Of a DNA stretch of 28,250 nucleotides, positions 15,186-23,891 are shown piece after piece (position 1 is the first letter of the stretch; each line of letters begins with the position of its first letter). The notes beneath the pieces are model-generated. The model had not been told where the DNA came from, did no database searches, and was given only the letters and a program-made list of their open reading frames with translations. This DNA is from Eubacterium sp. AM49-13BH. Its GTDB lineage: Bacteria > Bacillota > Clostridia > Lachnospirales > Lachnospiraceae. Made by a program: the position numbers and the translations under genes. The stretch spans positions 1 to 28,250 of the forward strand of contig NZ_QSEK01000033.1 in NCBI RefSeq assembly GCF_003464165.1, read 5' to 3'.

Positions 15186-16238
15186 GTGAGAAAAAATTTT
15201 TTTAGAAAAGCATCAATAGTTTTATTATCAGCAACAATGCTTATGGCAACTGCATGTAATAAAGAGATTGAAGTAAAATACGATTATAATGTTAATGATT
15301 ATGTACAGCTTGGAAAATATGAGGATATAGCTGTAACAGTTGATAAAACTTCTATAGAAAATCAGCTTATTGATGATAAGATTGTTGAAGATATAGAGAA
15401 TAATACAACTTATTCAGAAGTCAGCAGAGGTGCTGTTGATGGAGATCAGATACTTGTAACTTATGTTGCTACAAGTTCGGGTTCACAGTCAACAGGACTG
15501 TCTAATACAGATGGTGTTACAATGATACTTGGAAAAGATAAGCTTGGACTTGACATAGAAGAGCTTGATGAAGCACTCTATGGAATGAAGGCTGGAGAGA
15601 CTAAGGTCATGGTAATTGATTTGCCGGAAACATATAGCAATACAGTATATGCAGGAACTAAGGTAGTGTTTGAGCTTACAATGCAGACAGTTTCACAGCC
15701 TAATGTGCCAATGCTTACTAATGCATATGTTAAGGAAACATTTGGATATGATACAATCGAAGAATATAGACAGTCAATAAAGGAATCTCTTGAAACTGAT
15801 ATTAATTCAAAGGTTGAGAACAAGATACAGGAAGATGTATTATCTTCTTTACAGGATACATTCAAGATAAGCAGTTATCCTGATTCACTTATGGAAGAAA
15901 CAAGATCCAGACTTGAAACATCTATTGGTTTTTATGCGGATTTTTCTAAGCTTTCAAAGGATGAATATTGTCAGAAGCAGTATGGACTTTCTTTTGATGA
16001 CTTTGTTAAGAAATCTGCTACACAGCAGCTTATCATGGAGGCTATAGTTAAAGACCGCAATATGACAATGAGAGAATACGATTATAAAGGTTCTCTTGAT
16101 GATTTTGCGGCTGATAACGGATACTCTAATGCGGATACATTTGTTGAAAAATACGGAAAAGATAAGATTGTAAAGGCTATGCTTGTACAGAAGGCACAGG
16201 ACTATGTTATTGAACATGCCAACATTTCTTATAAGTAA
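15186..16238 (+). CDS. Trigger-factor-like FKBP lipoprotein (putative foldase)
   Basis: A 350-residue exported protein. A basic, hydrophobic signal peptide ends in the lipobox-like MATAC at residue 24. Residues about 75-165 resemble the FKBP-type peptidyl-prolyl isomerase domain of trigger factor (GAVDGDQILVTYVA, then MKAGETKVMVIDLPETYSN and AGTKVVFELTMQTV). Residues about 170-350 resemble the helical chaperone domain of trigger factor (TNAYVKETFGYDTIEEYRQ). The N-terminal ribosome-binding domain is absent, replaced by the signal peptide. It is probably an extracytoplasmic folding helper. I use the GTG at 15186, as GGAGG lies six bases upstream. It has its own upstream region after the rplT terminator. 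Confidence 0.8.
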   Translation: MRKNFFRKASIVLLSATMLMATACNKEIEVKYDYNVNDYVQLGKYEDIAVTVDKTSIENQLIDDKIVEDIENNTTYSEVSRGAVDGDQILVTYVATSSGSQSTGLSNTDGVTMILGKDKLGLDIEELDEALYGMKAGETKVMVIDLPETYSNTVYAGTKVVFELTMQTVSQPNVPMLTNAYVKETFGYDTIEEYRQSIKESLETDINSKVENKIQEDVLSSLQDTFKISSYPDSLMEETRSRLETSIGFYADFSKLSKDEYCQKQYGLSFDDFVKKSATQQLIMEAIVKDRNMTMREYDYKGSLDDFAADNGYSNADTFVEKYGKDKIVKAMLVQKAQDYVIEHANISYK

Positions 16239-16265
16239 GGCAGGAAAGAATTTAGGTTGTGAGTG

Positions 16266-16299
16266 GGAACCGGCAGCATATTATTATGCTGCCGGTTCC
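16266..16299. terminator. Strong hairpin between the foldase lipoprotein and dut
   Basis: GGAACCGGCAGCAT (16266-16279) pairs perfectly with ATGCTGCCGGTTCC (16286-16299) across a six-base loop. T-tracts are poor on both strands, but the position between convergent genes suggests a shared terminator. Confidence 0.7.
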
Positions 16300-16303
16300 T
16301 GTA

Positions 16304-16747
16304 TTATTTCGTGCCTGTTGAGCCGAAGCCTCCTTCGCCTCTTTCTGTGTCGTCAAGTTCTTCTACTTCGTTGAAGTCTGCTGTGATGTATGGAGCTAAG
16401 ACTATCTGTGCGATTCTGTCTTTTGGTTCTATGGTTACAGGATTATCTGAATGGTTGTGGAGGGCAACTATGATTTCACCTCTGTAGTCAGAATCTATTA
16501 CGCCTACTTTGTTGGCTGGGGCAAGACCTTTTTTACATGCCATTCCGCTTCTTGCATAGATGAGGCCTACGAGGCCTGCTGGTATCTCCATTGCTATTCC
16601 TGTTTTGATGAATTCAGTTGTGCCTGGCATAACTGTTACAGCTTCTGGCATTCCTGAGTAGAGGTCTGCTCCTGCTGAGAACTCTGTTCCGTATGTTGGG
16701 ATACAGGCATCTGGATTTAATTTCTTAATATTAACTTTCTGTGACAT
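16304..16747 (-). CDS. dut: dUTP pyrophosphatase
   Basis: A trimeric dUTPase (147 residues) that hydrolyses dUTP to dUMP and pyrophosphate, keeping uracil out of DNA and supplying dTMP synthesis. All five motifs are visible in order: SAGADLYS, ARSGMA, GVIDSDYRGEI, RIAQIV and RGEGGFGSTG. It starts 21 bases after the nrdG stop on the same strand, so the two form a deoxynucleotide-supply pair. GGAG lies about nine bases before the ATG. Confidence 0.97.
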   Translation of the reverse strand: MSQKVNIKKLNPDACIPTYGTEFSAGADLYSGMPEAVTVMPGTTEFIKTGIAMEIPAGLVGLIYARSGMACKKGLAPANKVGVIDSDYRGEIIVALHNHSDNPVTIEPKDRIAQIVLAPYITADFNEVEELDDTERGEGGFGSTGTK

Positions 16748-16768
16748 TGTGTATTCTCCTTTATATTA

Positions 16769-17290
16769 TTAATCATACAGAAGTACGATATTACCTGATT
16801 CGAGTGATTCTTTTACAAGGATTGTCCTCTGGTTAGATGAACCCTTGAACTGAAGCATCATATCCTTCTTGTCTTCTTCATATTTGCCGTCAACTATGAC
16901 GTCAATGTATTGAAGCATTTCTTTAGTTTCTTTCCATTCATTGCACATTTTTTCAACAATATCTTTGTCAAACAGATATCCTGTAAAGCACCATATACTC
17001 AGGTTAGGATATATTCTGCGTACTTCTCTCAGCAATGGAAGGAGTCCCTGCTGGTTGCTGTGTTCAAATGGTTCACCTCCTAGAAGTGTGAGACCTGTAA
17101 CATAGTCTGGGGCAAGGGAATCAATGATTTCTTTGATTGTATCGTCTGTGAAGTCCCTGCCATAATTAAAATCCCATGCAATTTCGTTAAAACAACCTTT
17201 GCATCGGTGAGTGCATCCACTTACAAAAAGAGATGTACGCACCCCTGGTCCGTTAGCAATATCGCAGGTTTTTATCTCGGCATAATGCAT
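16769..17290 (-). CDS. nrdG: Anaerobic ribonucleotide reductase activating protein
   Basis: A radical-SAM activase (173 residues) that generates the glycyl radical on the class III ribonucleotide reductase NrdD. Cluster cysteines are C26, C30 and C33 (SGCTHRCKGC), and the GGEPF motif follows at about residue 70 (LTLLGGEPFEHSNQ). The N-terminus (IANGPGVRTSLFVSG) is typical of NrdG. The gene is followed by dut in the same direction. No nrdD is in the window, so the reductase must be encoded elsewhere. AAAGAGGG precedes the ATG by eight bases. Head-to-head with the next gene across 174 bases. Confidence 0.93.
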   Translation of the reverse strand: MHYAEIKTCDIANGPGVRTSLFVSGCTHRCKGCFNEIAWDFNYGRDFTDDTIKEIIDSLAPDYVTGLTLLGGEPFEHSNQQGLLPLLREVRRIYPNLSIWCFTGYLFDKDIVEKMCNEWKETKEMLQYIDVIVDGKYEEDKKDMMLQFKGSSNQRTILVKESLESGNIVLLYD

Positions 17291-17406
17291 AATATAAACC
17301 CTCTTTCTAAAAGCTGCAATAAATCTGTATTATTAGCTAATAATGACATCTTATCACATGAATTACAGAATTATGAATGCTATATTAAGACTATAGCAAA
17401 TGATTT

Positions 17407-17434
17407 AAATCTGTTGTACAATTATAGCAGATTT
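17407..17434. promoter_or_regulatory. Inverted repeats in the nrdG / PcRGLX-like intergenic region
   Basis: AAATCTG (17407-17413) and CAGATTT (17428-17434) form perfect 7-base arms around a centre holding the palindrome TTGTACAA (17414-17421). A second inverted repeat, GCTATA/TATAGC, lies just upstream at 17379-17384 and 17392-17397. They are candidate operators in a divergent control region, but AT-rich sequence makes chance palindromes likely. Confidence 0.3.
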
Positions 17435-17464
17435 GCTCGTGACAAACAATGGAGGGTACATATA

Positions 17465-19834
17465 ATGAAAATTTATTTTGACAAGCTTTACAGGTATGAC
17501 AGATTACAGGAACCGGCAGGCATAGCACTTCCTTTTAAGGAAGGAGAGCTAAAAACTGCTGACAGGATAGCTATTACACAGGATGGCAAAAAATGCATGG
17601 TTCAGCCAAAGGTTACATCAAAGCATGCAGATGGAAGCATAAGATACCTGTATGTGGATTTTCTTGCTGATATTCCGGCTAATAAGGGCGCAGTGCTTGA
17701 GTTTGAAAAAGAGTCTGATGGAAGCTGTGAAGAAAAGGGAGTATCTGTTACTCAGACTGGGCAGGGACTGTGTGTTGACACAGGCTGTGTTACATTTACA
17801 GTAAAGAATAATTCCCAGAATATATTTGAAACACTTGATGATGGAAGAAAACATTATACCGCTCAGAATTTTGAAGGACCATATCTGAAAGATGATATGG
17901 GATTATACGACATTAATATTGGTGAATGGAAGATTATAGACGCAGGTCCTGTAAAATGTGTAATCAGAGCTAAAGGAAGTAACATTCTTAATAATAAAAA
18001 AGTTGATTTTGAGATAACACTTACATCATATGCAGCTAAGTCATGGATTGATGTTTCATACAGGATTATTAATACAACTTATGATGAGCTTCATATTAAA
18101 TCACTGGTATTTTATGCAAAGCCTGATGAGACAGTCACTGCAAGTGATGATTTGTTTGATATGCACATTAATATGGGTAATGATTCTACCGGATGTGGAG
18201 ATGTACTTACGGATAATTCTAAAGAGAATGGACCTGTGTATCACACAAGAGGAACCGGGGAATTAGAGATGATATCTGGTAAAGCACCTGTTTCCAATGT
18301 AAGAACACTTGTTGGAAGCTCTAATTATAAGACTGATTTCTATATTGGAAGAGATGGAGTGCAGGTTAATAAGATTATCGATGATGCATATCTTGTAAAG
18401 GAAGCAAATGAACATTTTGCCGAGGTATTCTATGGTACATTTCTTGCAGATTATACTGATGGAAATGATGGATTGTGTATAACTGTATATCAGGCACAGC
18501 AGAATTATCCGAAGGCAATTAAGGCATATGACGGCGGAGTAGCTGTTATGCTTGTTCCAGAGGATATTGGAAATGTTGTTATGCAGTCTGGTATGGCAAA
18601 GGAACAGAGATTCCTGATGCATTTCCATGAACCGGATATGCAGATGTGGGAACTTGATAACAGAAGTACAATATACCAGATGCCTGACAGACCATGCATA
18701 GCACCAGAGGAATTCAAGAAGGCAGAAGTGTGTATGGATGTATTCCCTGAACATCTTGTGGATGAAGTTGAAATCGCACTTATTGCAAGGGCTGATAACC
18801 ATTCAAGATGCTACGGCATGTTGAATTGGGGTGATTCTATTGATATGGGATATACTTTACAGGGAAGAGGTGGCGGAAAACCTGTATGGAGTAATAATGA
18901 ATATGATTATCCGCATTCATGTGCTCTTATGTATGCAAGAACTGGAATCAGAAGATTCCTTGACTATTTAATAGTTTCAGCAAAGCATCAGATGGATGTT
19001 GATGTATGCCATTACAGCAAGAATCCATTAAGAATAGGTGGACAGTGGGAACATACAGCAGGCCATTGTAAGAATGGAATAATGGTATGCTCACATGAAT
19101 GGGTTGAAGGAGTGATTGATTACTATCATTTTACAGGTGATGAGAGAGGTCTTGAGACAGCTATAAGTATAGGTGATAACATATTAAGACTTCTGGATAC
19201 ACCAATGTATGCCAAACCGGGAGAAGCCAATGCGAGAGAAACTGGCTGGGCTTTACGTGCACTTGTTGCATTATATGTGGAGACAAGAGATGAAAAATGG
19301 CTTGCAAAATGTGAGTGGATTATTGACAGCTTTAAGATATGGGAAGAGGAGTATGGCAACTGGCTTGCTCCATATACGGACAATACTCTTATAAGAGTAG
19401 GATTTATGATATCAGTAGCTGCAGGAAGCGTAATGAGATATTACAGGGTATTCCCAAGAGAAGATATTAAGCAGATGCTTATAAGAGCAATTGATGATAT
19501 TGTAGAGAATTGTACTCTTGACAATGGTTTGTTCTATTATAAGGAGCTTCCTTCACTTTCAAGGAATGGAAATAACACACTTCTTCTGGAATCACTGGCA
19601 ATTGCGTATGAACTTACAGGTGATAAGAAATATCTTGAGTATGGTTTCAAAACATTTGAAACTAATATTAATAACACAGGAAAGGCAGGAATTGGTTCTA
19701 AAAAGGTTATAGATGATGCTGTTATTGTTTCTGGTGACAGTACGAAAGGATTTGCACAGAGTTTTATACCACTTGTTACATATTATAAGGCACTTGGAGA
19801 TACAGGATTAATTAATAATGTAAAGCTGTATTGA
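17465..19834 (+). CDS. PcRGLX/YetA-like protein (putative exo-acting pectin-backbone lyase)
   Basis: A 789-residue protein with no signal peptide, so probably cytoplasmic. Its order of parts matches the PcRGLX-like family that includes Bacillus YetA: an N-terminal RIFT-barrel-like beta domain (about 1-90), a central beta sandwich (about 95-400) and a C-terminal alpha/alpha toroid (about 400-780; RGGGKPVWSNNEYDYPHSC, then HYSKNPLRIGGQWEHTAGHC, HEWVEGVIDYYHFTGDER and AKPGEANARETGWALRALVA). Characterised relatives cleave rhamnogalacturonan or rhamnose-glucuronate linkages by beta-elimination. That specificity is not provable here. I chose the ATG at 17465 because GGAGGG lies eight bases upstream; the open frame before it (from 17207) overlaps nrdG. 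It is followed by a strong terminator, then a sugar isomerase-like gene. Confidence 0.6.
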   Translation: MKIYFDKLYRYDRLQEPAGIALPFKEGELKTADRIAITQDGKKCMVQPKVTSKHADGSIRYLYVDFLADIPANKGAVLEFEKESDGSCEEKGVSVTQTGQGLCVDTGCVTFTVKNNSQNIFETLDDGRKHYTAQNFEGPYLKDDMGLYDINIGEWKIIDAGPVKCVIRAKGSNILNNKKVDFEITLTSYAAKSWIDVSYRIINTTYDELHIKSLVFYAKPDETVTASDDLFDMHINMGNDSTGCGDVLTDNSKENGPVYHTRGTGELEMISGKAPVSNVRTLVGSSNYKTDFYIGRDGVQVNKIIDDAYLVKEANEHFAEVFYGTFLADYTDGNDGLCITVYQAQQNYPKAIKAYDGGVAVMLVPEDIGNVVMQSGMAKEQRFLMHFHEPDMQMWELDNRSTIYQMPDRPCIAPEEFKKAEVCMDVFPEHLVDEVEIALIARADNHSRCYGMLNWGDSIDMGYTLQGRGGGKPVWSNNEYDYPHSCALMYARTGIRRFLDYLIVSAKHQMDVDVCHYSKNPLRIGGQWEHTAGHCKNGIMVCSHEWVEGVIDYYHFTGDERGLETAISIGDNILRLLDTPMYAKPGEANARETGWALRALVALYVETRDEKWLAKCEWIIDSFKIWEEEYGNWLAPYTDNTLIRVGFMISVAAGSVMRYYRVFPREDIKQMLIRAIDDIVENCTLDNGLFYYKELPSLSRNGNNTLLLESLAIAYELTGDKKYLEYGFKTFETNINNTGKAGIGSKKVIDDAVIVSGDSTKGFAQSFIPLVTYYKALGDTGLINNVKLY

Positions 19835-19867
19835 TAATTGAGATAAAGGTGCATACAGAGTTTAATA

Positions 19868-19923
19868 CGGTGAGAGAAAGCAAACGCGTTTCGCTTGGGC
19901 GGGCTTTCTCTCACCGTTCTTTT
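19868..19923 (+). terminator. Terminator of the PcRGLX-like gene
   Basis: CGGTGAGAGAAAG (19868-19880) pairs perfectly with CTTTCTCTCACCG (19904-19916), followed by TTCTTTT. The 23-base loop is unusually long and itself holds the palindrome AAACGCGTTT (19882-19891). Confidence 0.9.
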
Positions 19924-20044
19924 GTATATAGCAGCATTAACGCCCTCACAGCTTGGAAAAGTCGCAGATATTTACTGGTTTTTTTATGTAATATATAGTA
20001 TAATCTTTCAAAAGTGTTTGTAATTGACGGAAAGGTGGTTTTTT

Positions 20045-20905
20045 ATGAGAATCGGAATAAGAGCACATGATGTTGCATACGCTCCATTAGAGGAGCTTAT
20101 ACCTAATATACATGCACAGGGTTTTCACTGTATGCATATAGCACTAAGTAAGTCTATTAAGGAGTTTAAGCCGGGCGTGGAGACTATGACTCCGGGACTC
20201 GCTATGTATATTAAGGAATTATGTACAGAGAATAAGGTTGATGTTGCAGTACTTGGTTGTTATCTTAACCTTTGCAATCCCAATCCTGAGAAGCATAAGG
20301 AGATTGTTGAGAAGTATAAGGCACATATAAGATTTGCAAGTATTCTTGGCTGTGGAGTTGTTGGTACTGAGACCGGTGCGGTTAATGAGGAGTATAAGTA
20401 TGAGCCAGCTAATCACAGTGAGGAGGCTCTTCAGTGCTTTATTGATAATTTAAGACCAATAGTTAAATATGCTGAACAGTTTGGTGTTATTGTGGCAATT
20501 GAGCCTGTATGGAAGCACATTGTATACACTGTTGAACGTGCAAGAAAGGTACTTGATGCTATTGATTCACCTAATCTTCAGATTATATTTGATCCGGTTA
20601 ATCTGTTATGTGTTGATAATCTTGCACAGCAGGATGAGATTATTGAGAAAGCATTTGAACTGTTATTAAAGGATATTGCTGTTGTTCACTGCAAGGATTA
20701 TATTGTTGAAGGCAGTGAGCTTAAGTCAGTGGCAGCGGGTACAGGAAAGGGTAATCCGGTGACCGGAGGAGGTCTTAATTATCCACTTCTGTTAAAGAAG
20801 ATTAAGGAGCATAAGCCATATGTACACTGCACACTGGAAAATACTGTTCCTGAGAATGCAGTGGCTACAAGAGAATTTATGGAAAGAACATATGCCAGTG
20901 TATAA
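20045..20905 (+). CDS. Sugar phosphate isomerase/epimerase-like TIM-barrel protein
   Basis: A member of the AP-endonuclease-2/xylose-isomerase-like TIM-barrel superfamily (286 residues). Metal-ligand-like positions occur in VIVAIEPV (Glu), IIFDPVNLL (Asp), VVHCKDY (His, Asp) and HCTLENT (Glu). Many members epimerise or isomerise sugars or inositols, and the position after a putative polysaccharide lyase suggests sugar catabolism. The substrate is unknown. The ATG at 20045 is chosen because AAAGGTGG lies six bases upstream; the TTG at 20024 lies before that site. A TATAAT at 19999-20004 suggests its own promoter, as the preceding gene has a terminator. Confidence 0.78.
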   Translation: MRIGIRAHDVAYAPLEELIPNIHAQGFHCMHIALSKSIKEFKPGVETMTPGLAMYIKELCTENKVDVAVLGCYLNLCNPNPEKHKEIVEKYKAHIRFASILGCGVVGTETGAVNEEYKYEPANHSEEALQCFIDNLRPIVKYAEQFGVIVAIEPVWKHIVYTVERARKVLDAIDSPNLQIIFDPVNLLCVDNLAQQDEIIEKAFELLLKDIAVVHCKDYIVEGSELKSVAAGTGKGNPVTGGGLNYPLLLKKIKEHKPYVHCTLENTVPENAVATREFMERTYASV

Positions 20906-20960
20906 ATAATGGGCTTAAGAAAACTATAACGCTGGACAATTACCAGAGAATGGAGCACGT

Positions 20961-23258
20961 ATGCCAGAGAATATAGAGTTACCAGGCGCAAGCCATAACA
21001 AAACTAATCAGGTTGAAAGAGCGGTGGATACACCAGCAGATTTTACAAGTCCTGAGGAATTATATAAGGATCTTATTACAGCTATAAAGAAATACCATCC
21101 ATCTACAGATCTGTCTGATATCGAGAAGGCATACGAGACCGCAAGAAAGGCACATGAGGGACAGTTCAGAAAATCGGGTGAGCCTTATATAATCCACCCT
21201 TTATGTGTTGCTATTATTCTGGCTGAATTGGAGCTTGATAAAGAATCAATTATTGCAGGTCTTCTTCATGATGTTGTTGAAGATACAGTTATGACAAGTG
21301 AAGACGTTGCAAAAGAATTTGGTGATGAGGTAGCACTGTTAGTAGATGGCGTAACAAAGCTGACACAGCTTAATTACCAGCATGATAAGATTGAGGTCCA
21401 GGCAGAAAACCTTAGAAAAATGTTTCTTGCAATGGCAAAGGATATAAGAGTTATTCTTATAAAGCTTGCCGACAGACTGCATAATATGCGTACAATGCAG
21501 TATCAGTCACCGGCAAAGCAGATTGAGAAATCAAGAGAGACAATGGAAATATATGCCCCAATTGCCCATAGGTTAGGTATTTCCAAGATTAAGGTAGAAC
21601 TTGATGATTTATCAATGAAATATCTGATGCCTGATGTATATAATGATCTTGTTGAACAGGTTAACTTAAACAGACCGGGCAGAGATGCATTTATAAAGAG
21701 CATAATTAAAGAAGTCGGCATGCATATAAGCAATGCCGGTATTGAGGCTGAGATAGACGGAAGAGTTAAGCATTTCTTTTCAATCTACAGAAAAATGGTT
21801 AACCAGAATAAGACGCTTGACCAGATATATGACATATTTGCAGTAAGAATCAAGGTTGACACTGTAAAAGACTGTTATGCGGCACTTGGTGTAATACACG
21901 AAATGTATAAGCCTATTCCGGGACGTTTCAAGGATTATATTGCAATGCCTAAGCCTAATAATTACCAGTCGCTTCATACAACACTTATTGCATCTAACGG
22001 ACAGCCGTTTGAGATACAGATAAGAACTTACGAAATGCATAAGATTGCTGAGTATGGTATTGCAGCCCACTGGAAATATAAAGAGGGAAAGACAGGTGAG
22101 AAGGACAACCAGAGTGAGGAAGCAAAGCTTAGCTGGTTAAGACAGATTCTTGAATGGCAGAAGGAAATGTCTGATAATAAGGAATTCTTATCATCAATTA
22201 AGAATGATTTAAATCTTTTTTCAGACAGCGTATATTGTTTCACACCTTCAGGAGATGTTAAAACACTTCCAGCAGGTTCTTGTCCTATAGATTTTGCGTA
22301 CAGCATACATAGTGCAGTAGGAAACAAGATGGTAGGAGCAAGAGTTAATGGAAAGCTTGTTAATATTGATTATGTCATCAAGTCAGGTGACAGAATAGAG
22401 ATTATTACATCGCAGAATTCCAAAGGACCAAGCAGAGACTGGCTTTCAATAGTAAAGAGTACTCAGGCACGAAACAAGATAAACCAGTGGTTTAAGCAGG
22501 AGTTAAAGGAAGATAATATTCTTAAGGGCAAGGAAATGATTGCCAATTACTGCAAGACTAAGGGAATTGTTTTATCTGATATTACCAAACCTGAATATGT
22601 TGAAAAATGTCTTAATAAATATGGTTTTAAGGATTGGAATTCAATTCTTGCAGCAGTTGGTCATGGTGCATTAAAGGAAAGTCAGATTGTAAACAGACTT
22701 AACGAAGAACATCAAAAGACCAAGAAAGCAGAGATTACAGATAAAGACGTTCTTGAAGAAATTGTTGCGGCAGAATCTAAGGATAAGGCCAAGAAGAAGG
22801 AAGGCAAGGGTGGAATTGTTGTTAAGGGAATCCATGACGTTGCTGTGAGATTTTCAAAATGCTGTAATCCGGTTCCGGGAGATGAGATTGTCGGATTTGT
22901 TACACGAGGAAGAGGTATATCAATTCACAGAACAGACTGTGTTAATATAATCAACTTCCCAGCCAACGAGCGTGCACGTCTTATTGAAGCCGAATGGGAA
23001 CAGGGACAGACTAATGATACTTATGAAGTAGAGATTAATATATTTGCTAATAACAGAACAGGACTGATTGTTGATATATCAAGAATGTTTACAGAAGCAG
23101 AAATTGATGTTAAATCCATGAACTGTCGTCTTAATAAGAAAAATGTTGCAACAATAAGCATGGGATTTGATATTCACGGAAAAGAAGAACTTAACAGAAT
23201 TATAGATAAGTTAAGAAAAATAGATGGAGTTACTGATATAACCAGAACTGCAGGCTAG
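20961..23258 (+). CDS. rel: Bifunctional (p)ppGpp synthetase/hydrolase Rel
   Basis: The long RSH enzyme of the stringent response (765 residues), which makes ppGpp and pppGpp during amino-acid starvation on the ribosome and degrades them otherwise. Domains in order are the HD hydrolase (about 50-200, with LLHDVVEDT and ADRLHNMRTMQ, His103-Asp104 intact), the synthetase (about 235-350, with NNYQSLHTTLIA and FEIQIRTYEMHKIAEYGIA), TGS (about 390-455, VYCFTPSGDVKTLPAGS), a conserved Cys region (KCCNPVPGDEIVGF) and a C-terminal ACT domain. Both active sites look intact. GGAGC lies six bases before the ATG. It leads an operon with the MBL hydrolase (nine-base gap) and hemZ. It is the second RSH-fold protein in the window. 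Confidence 0.96.
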   Translation: MPENIELPGASHNKTNQVERAVDTPADFTSPEELYKDLITAIKKYHPSTDLSDIEKAYETARKAHEGQFRKSGEPYIIHPLCVAIILAELELDKESIIAGLLHDVVEDTVMTSEDVAKEFGDEVALLVDGVTKLTQLNYQHDKIEVQAENLRKMFLAMAKDIRVILIKLADRLHNMRTMQYQSPAKQIEKSRETMEIYAPIAHRLGISKIKVELDDLSMKYLMPDVYNDLVEQVNLNRPGRDAFIKSIIKEVGMHISNAGIEAEIDGRVKHFFSIYRKMVNQNKTLDQIYDIFAVRIKVDTVKDCYAALGVIHEMYKPIPGRFKDYIAMPKPNNYQSLHTTLIASNGQPFEIQIRTYEMHKIAEYGIAAHWKYKEGKTGEKDNQSEEAKLSWLRQILEWQKEMSDNKEFLSSIKNDLNLFSDSVYCFTPSGDVKTLPAGSCPIDFAYSIHSAVGNKMVGARVNGKLVNIDYVIKSGDRIEIITSQNSKGPSRDWLSIVKSTQARNKINQWFKQELKEDNILKGKEMIANYCKTKGIVLSDITKPEYVEKCLNKYGFKDWNSILAAVGHGALKESQIVNRLNEEHQKTKKAEITDKDVLEEIVAAESKDKAKKKEGKGGIVVKGIHDVAVRFSKCCNPVPGDEIVGFVTRGRGISIHRTDCVNIINFPANERARLIEAEWEQGQTNDTYEVEINIFANNRTGLIVDISRMFTEAEIDVKSMNCRLNKKNVATISMGFDIHGKEELNRIIDKLRKIDGVTDITRTAG

Positions 23259-23267
23259 GAGAGATGT

Positions 23268-23891
23268 ATGATAAAGATTGAATCAAGAGTATTAGGACCA
23301 GTAGGAACTAACTGCTATCTTATAATTAATAAAGAGAATAATGAAAGCATTATTATTGATCCGGCAGATTCGCCTGAGTCTATATATGATATGGTTGTAC
23401 GTTCGGGAAGTAAGCCACAGGCAATACTTCTTACACATGGACATTTTGACCATATAGGTGCTGCCAATGAAGTGCGTGAGCATTATGGGATTAAGATATA
23501 TGCATCATGTGGTGAGGAGAAGCTGCTTGCTTCACCTGCAAGAAATCTTTCTAATGCATATGGAATGAGTCTGAGAGTTACAGCAGATGTACTTCATAAT
23601 GATGGGGATATTCTTGAACTTGCAGGACTTAAGATAAAAGCAATTCATACACCGGGACATACAGCAGGTGGAACATGTTATTATATTGAATCGGACAAGA
23701 CTCTTATGTCAGGAGATACATTATTTGCAGGTTCAGTTGGAAGAACAGATTATCCTACAGCAAGTTCTGCGGCAATGATGGAATCTCTTCATGATAAGCT
23801 TTGCAAGCTTCCTGATGATACAGATGTATATCCCGGACATGGTGAGTTCACAACGATTGGATACGAAAAGCAGAACAATCCGTTTATGTGA
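23268..23891 (+). CDS. Metallo-beta-lactamase-fold hydrolase (glyoxalase II-like)
   Basis: A 207-residue MBL-fold enzyme. The zinc motif THGHFDHIG (HxHxDH), a following His in HTPGHTAGG, the Asp in MSGDTLFAGSVGRTD and a final His in PGHGEFTTIG are all present. This set fits the short hydroxyacylglutathione hydrolase-like thioesterases common in Firmicutes, whose natural substrate is unclear. AGGAGAG lies four to five bases before the ATG. It is nine bases after rel and before hemZ, an order common in Clostridia. Confidence 0.93.
   Translation: MIKIESRVLGPVGTNCYLIINKENNESIIIDPADSPESIYDMVVRSGSKPQAILLTHGHFDHIGAANEVREHYGIKIYASCGEEKLLASPARNLSNAYGMSLRVTADVLHNDGDILELAGLKIKAIHTPGHTAGGTCYYIESDKTLMSGDTLFAGSVGRTDYPTASSAAMMESLHDKLCKLPDDTDVYPGHGEFTTIGYEKQNNPFM

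Noticed and set aside
17207..17464. The open frame extending the PcRGLX-like gene 86 codons upstream.
   Set aside because: It overlaps the nrdG coding region, has no suitable ribosome binding site, and a GGAGGG sits eight bases before the ATG at 17465.
18263..18802. A 179-codon minus-strand frame.
   Set aside because: It lies wholly within the PcRGLX-like gene, has no domain, and has the Cys/His/Ile-rich composition of an antisense shadow.
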